From positions 62,001-126,000 of the forward strand of contig NZ_SSOJ01000091.1 of assembly GCF_029871205.1 (NCBI RefSeq): a stretch of DNA of 64,000 bases. The letters run 5' to 3'. Source of the stretch: Pseudomonas sp. BN417. Lineage in GTDB: Bacteria > Pseudomonadota > Gammaproteobacteria > Pseudomonadales > Pseudomonadaceae. The notes beneath the pieces were generated by a model. The model did no database searches and had not been told where the DNA came from. It saw only the letters and a program-made list of their open reading frames with translations. Below, piece after piece: positions 63,795-64,000 of this stretch; the first letter of the stretch is position 1; each line of letters opens with the position of its first letter. A program made the position numbers and the translations under genes.

Positions 63795-64000
63795 ATGGAA
63801 CATTCGGTAATGCGCCGTGGCTTGAATGCGCGGCATATCCGCTTCATGGCGTTGGGTTCTGCCATCGGTACGGGGCTGTTCTACGGTTCGGCGGCGGCCA
63901 TCCAGCGCGCGGGCCCTTCCGTGTTGCTGGCGTACCTGATCGGCGGCGCAGCGATCTACCTGGTGATGCGTGCCCTGGGGGAAATGGCGGTGCGCACGCC
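63795..64000 (+). CDS. amino acid permease, 5' end (continues outside window)
   Basis: From ATG 63795 (AGGCAAGG region upstream) the frame is open to the right edge. It reads [20 protein letters not shown], then [20 protein letters not shown]. This is the start of a GABA/proline/histidine-type permease of the amino acid transporter family (AAT). Only about 69 residues are visible. Confidence 0.85.
   Translation, partial: MEHSVMRRGLNARHIRFMALGSAIGTGLFYGSAAAIQRAGPSVLLAYLIGGAAIYLVMRALGEMAVRT

Noticed and set aside
62277..63836. 519-codon minus-strand frame
   Set aside because: It is the antisense of the aldehyde dehydrogenase gene, which has all catalytic motifs.

Overview
The window looks like a Pseudomonas-type gammaproteobacterial chromosome carrying a large, repeatedly invaded accessory region. 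The grounds are GC-rich core genes, a PobA/AraC-regulator pair, an OprD-family porin, a PcaK-type carrier, and palindromic REP/BIME repeats typical of that genus. All family calls come from reading motifs; no database search was run.

Left block (1 to about 11.0 kb): a truncated DUF6361 gene at the left edge; an integron-type attC site with a small orphan cassette; a transposase tail; and a minus-strand plasmid/ICE-like recombination module (zinc-ribbon protein, DUF932, YqaJ exonuclease, metal-binding/Gp3-like protein, two small membrane or exported proteins). Two candidate defence gene pairs follow: an Mrr-like nuclease with a TIR-domain protein, and an AAA ATPase with a PD-(D/E)XK-like protein. 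From 11.3 to 16.45 kb lies a compact satellite-like element: inovirus Gp2-type protein, AlpA-like regulator, DUF3987 protein, an unknown gene and an intact tyrosine integrase.

Tandem islands (16.6 to 45.9 kb): three 45-nt copies of the 3' end of a tRNA-Pro(GGG)-like gene (16647, 29425, 45869) divide the region. Related left ends (tRNA-type terminator plus a decayed integrase) and a 159-bp right-end repeat suggest related elements stacked at one site. The first island carries hipBA, AbiEii and trbG remnants, then a catabolic cluster: pobA, an AraC regulator, a short-chain dehydrogenase, a 3-ketosteroid-dehydrogenase-like flavoprotein, a NIPSNAP protein, a PcaK-type carrier and an OprD porin. 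I infer uptake and aromatisation of a cyclohexane-type acid to 4-hydroxybenzoate, then to protocatechuate. The second island carries what I think is the least described system here: a tightly overlapping plus-strand operon (AbrB-like protein, DUF4007, 1153-aa ATPase, PAPS-reductase-like PP-loop protein, dual-GHKL histidine kinase, receiver-like protein). It is divergent from a minus-strand set (sigma-like regulator, GIY-YIG protein, MORC/Hsp90-like GHKL ATPase), with HEPN and SMEK proteins downstream.

Right block (45.9 to 58.3 kb): a frameshifted DUF736 ICE gene, a XRE regulator, a LuxR regulator, a MITE-like element, and an AT-rich cargo block (DUF2971, GIY-YIG, two unknowns, HEPN, uracil-DNA-glycosylase-like). 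The cargo block is bracketed by a duplicated LuxR 3' end. Small stress and toxin modules follow (DUF2158, YefM/RelE-type, YhfG/Fic, a broken HipBA). From 58.9 kb the sequence looks like ordinary core metabolism: an APC permease, DUF3156, a zinc alcohol dehydrogenase, a betaine-aldehyde-type aldehyde dehydrogenase and the start of another permease.
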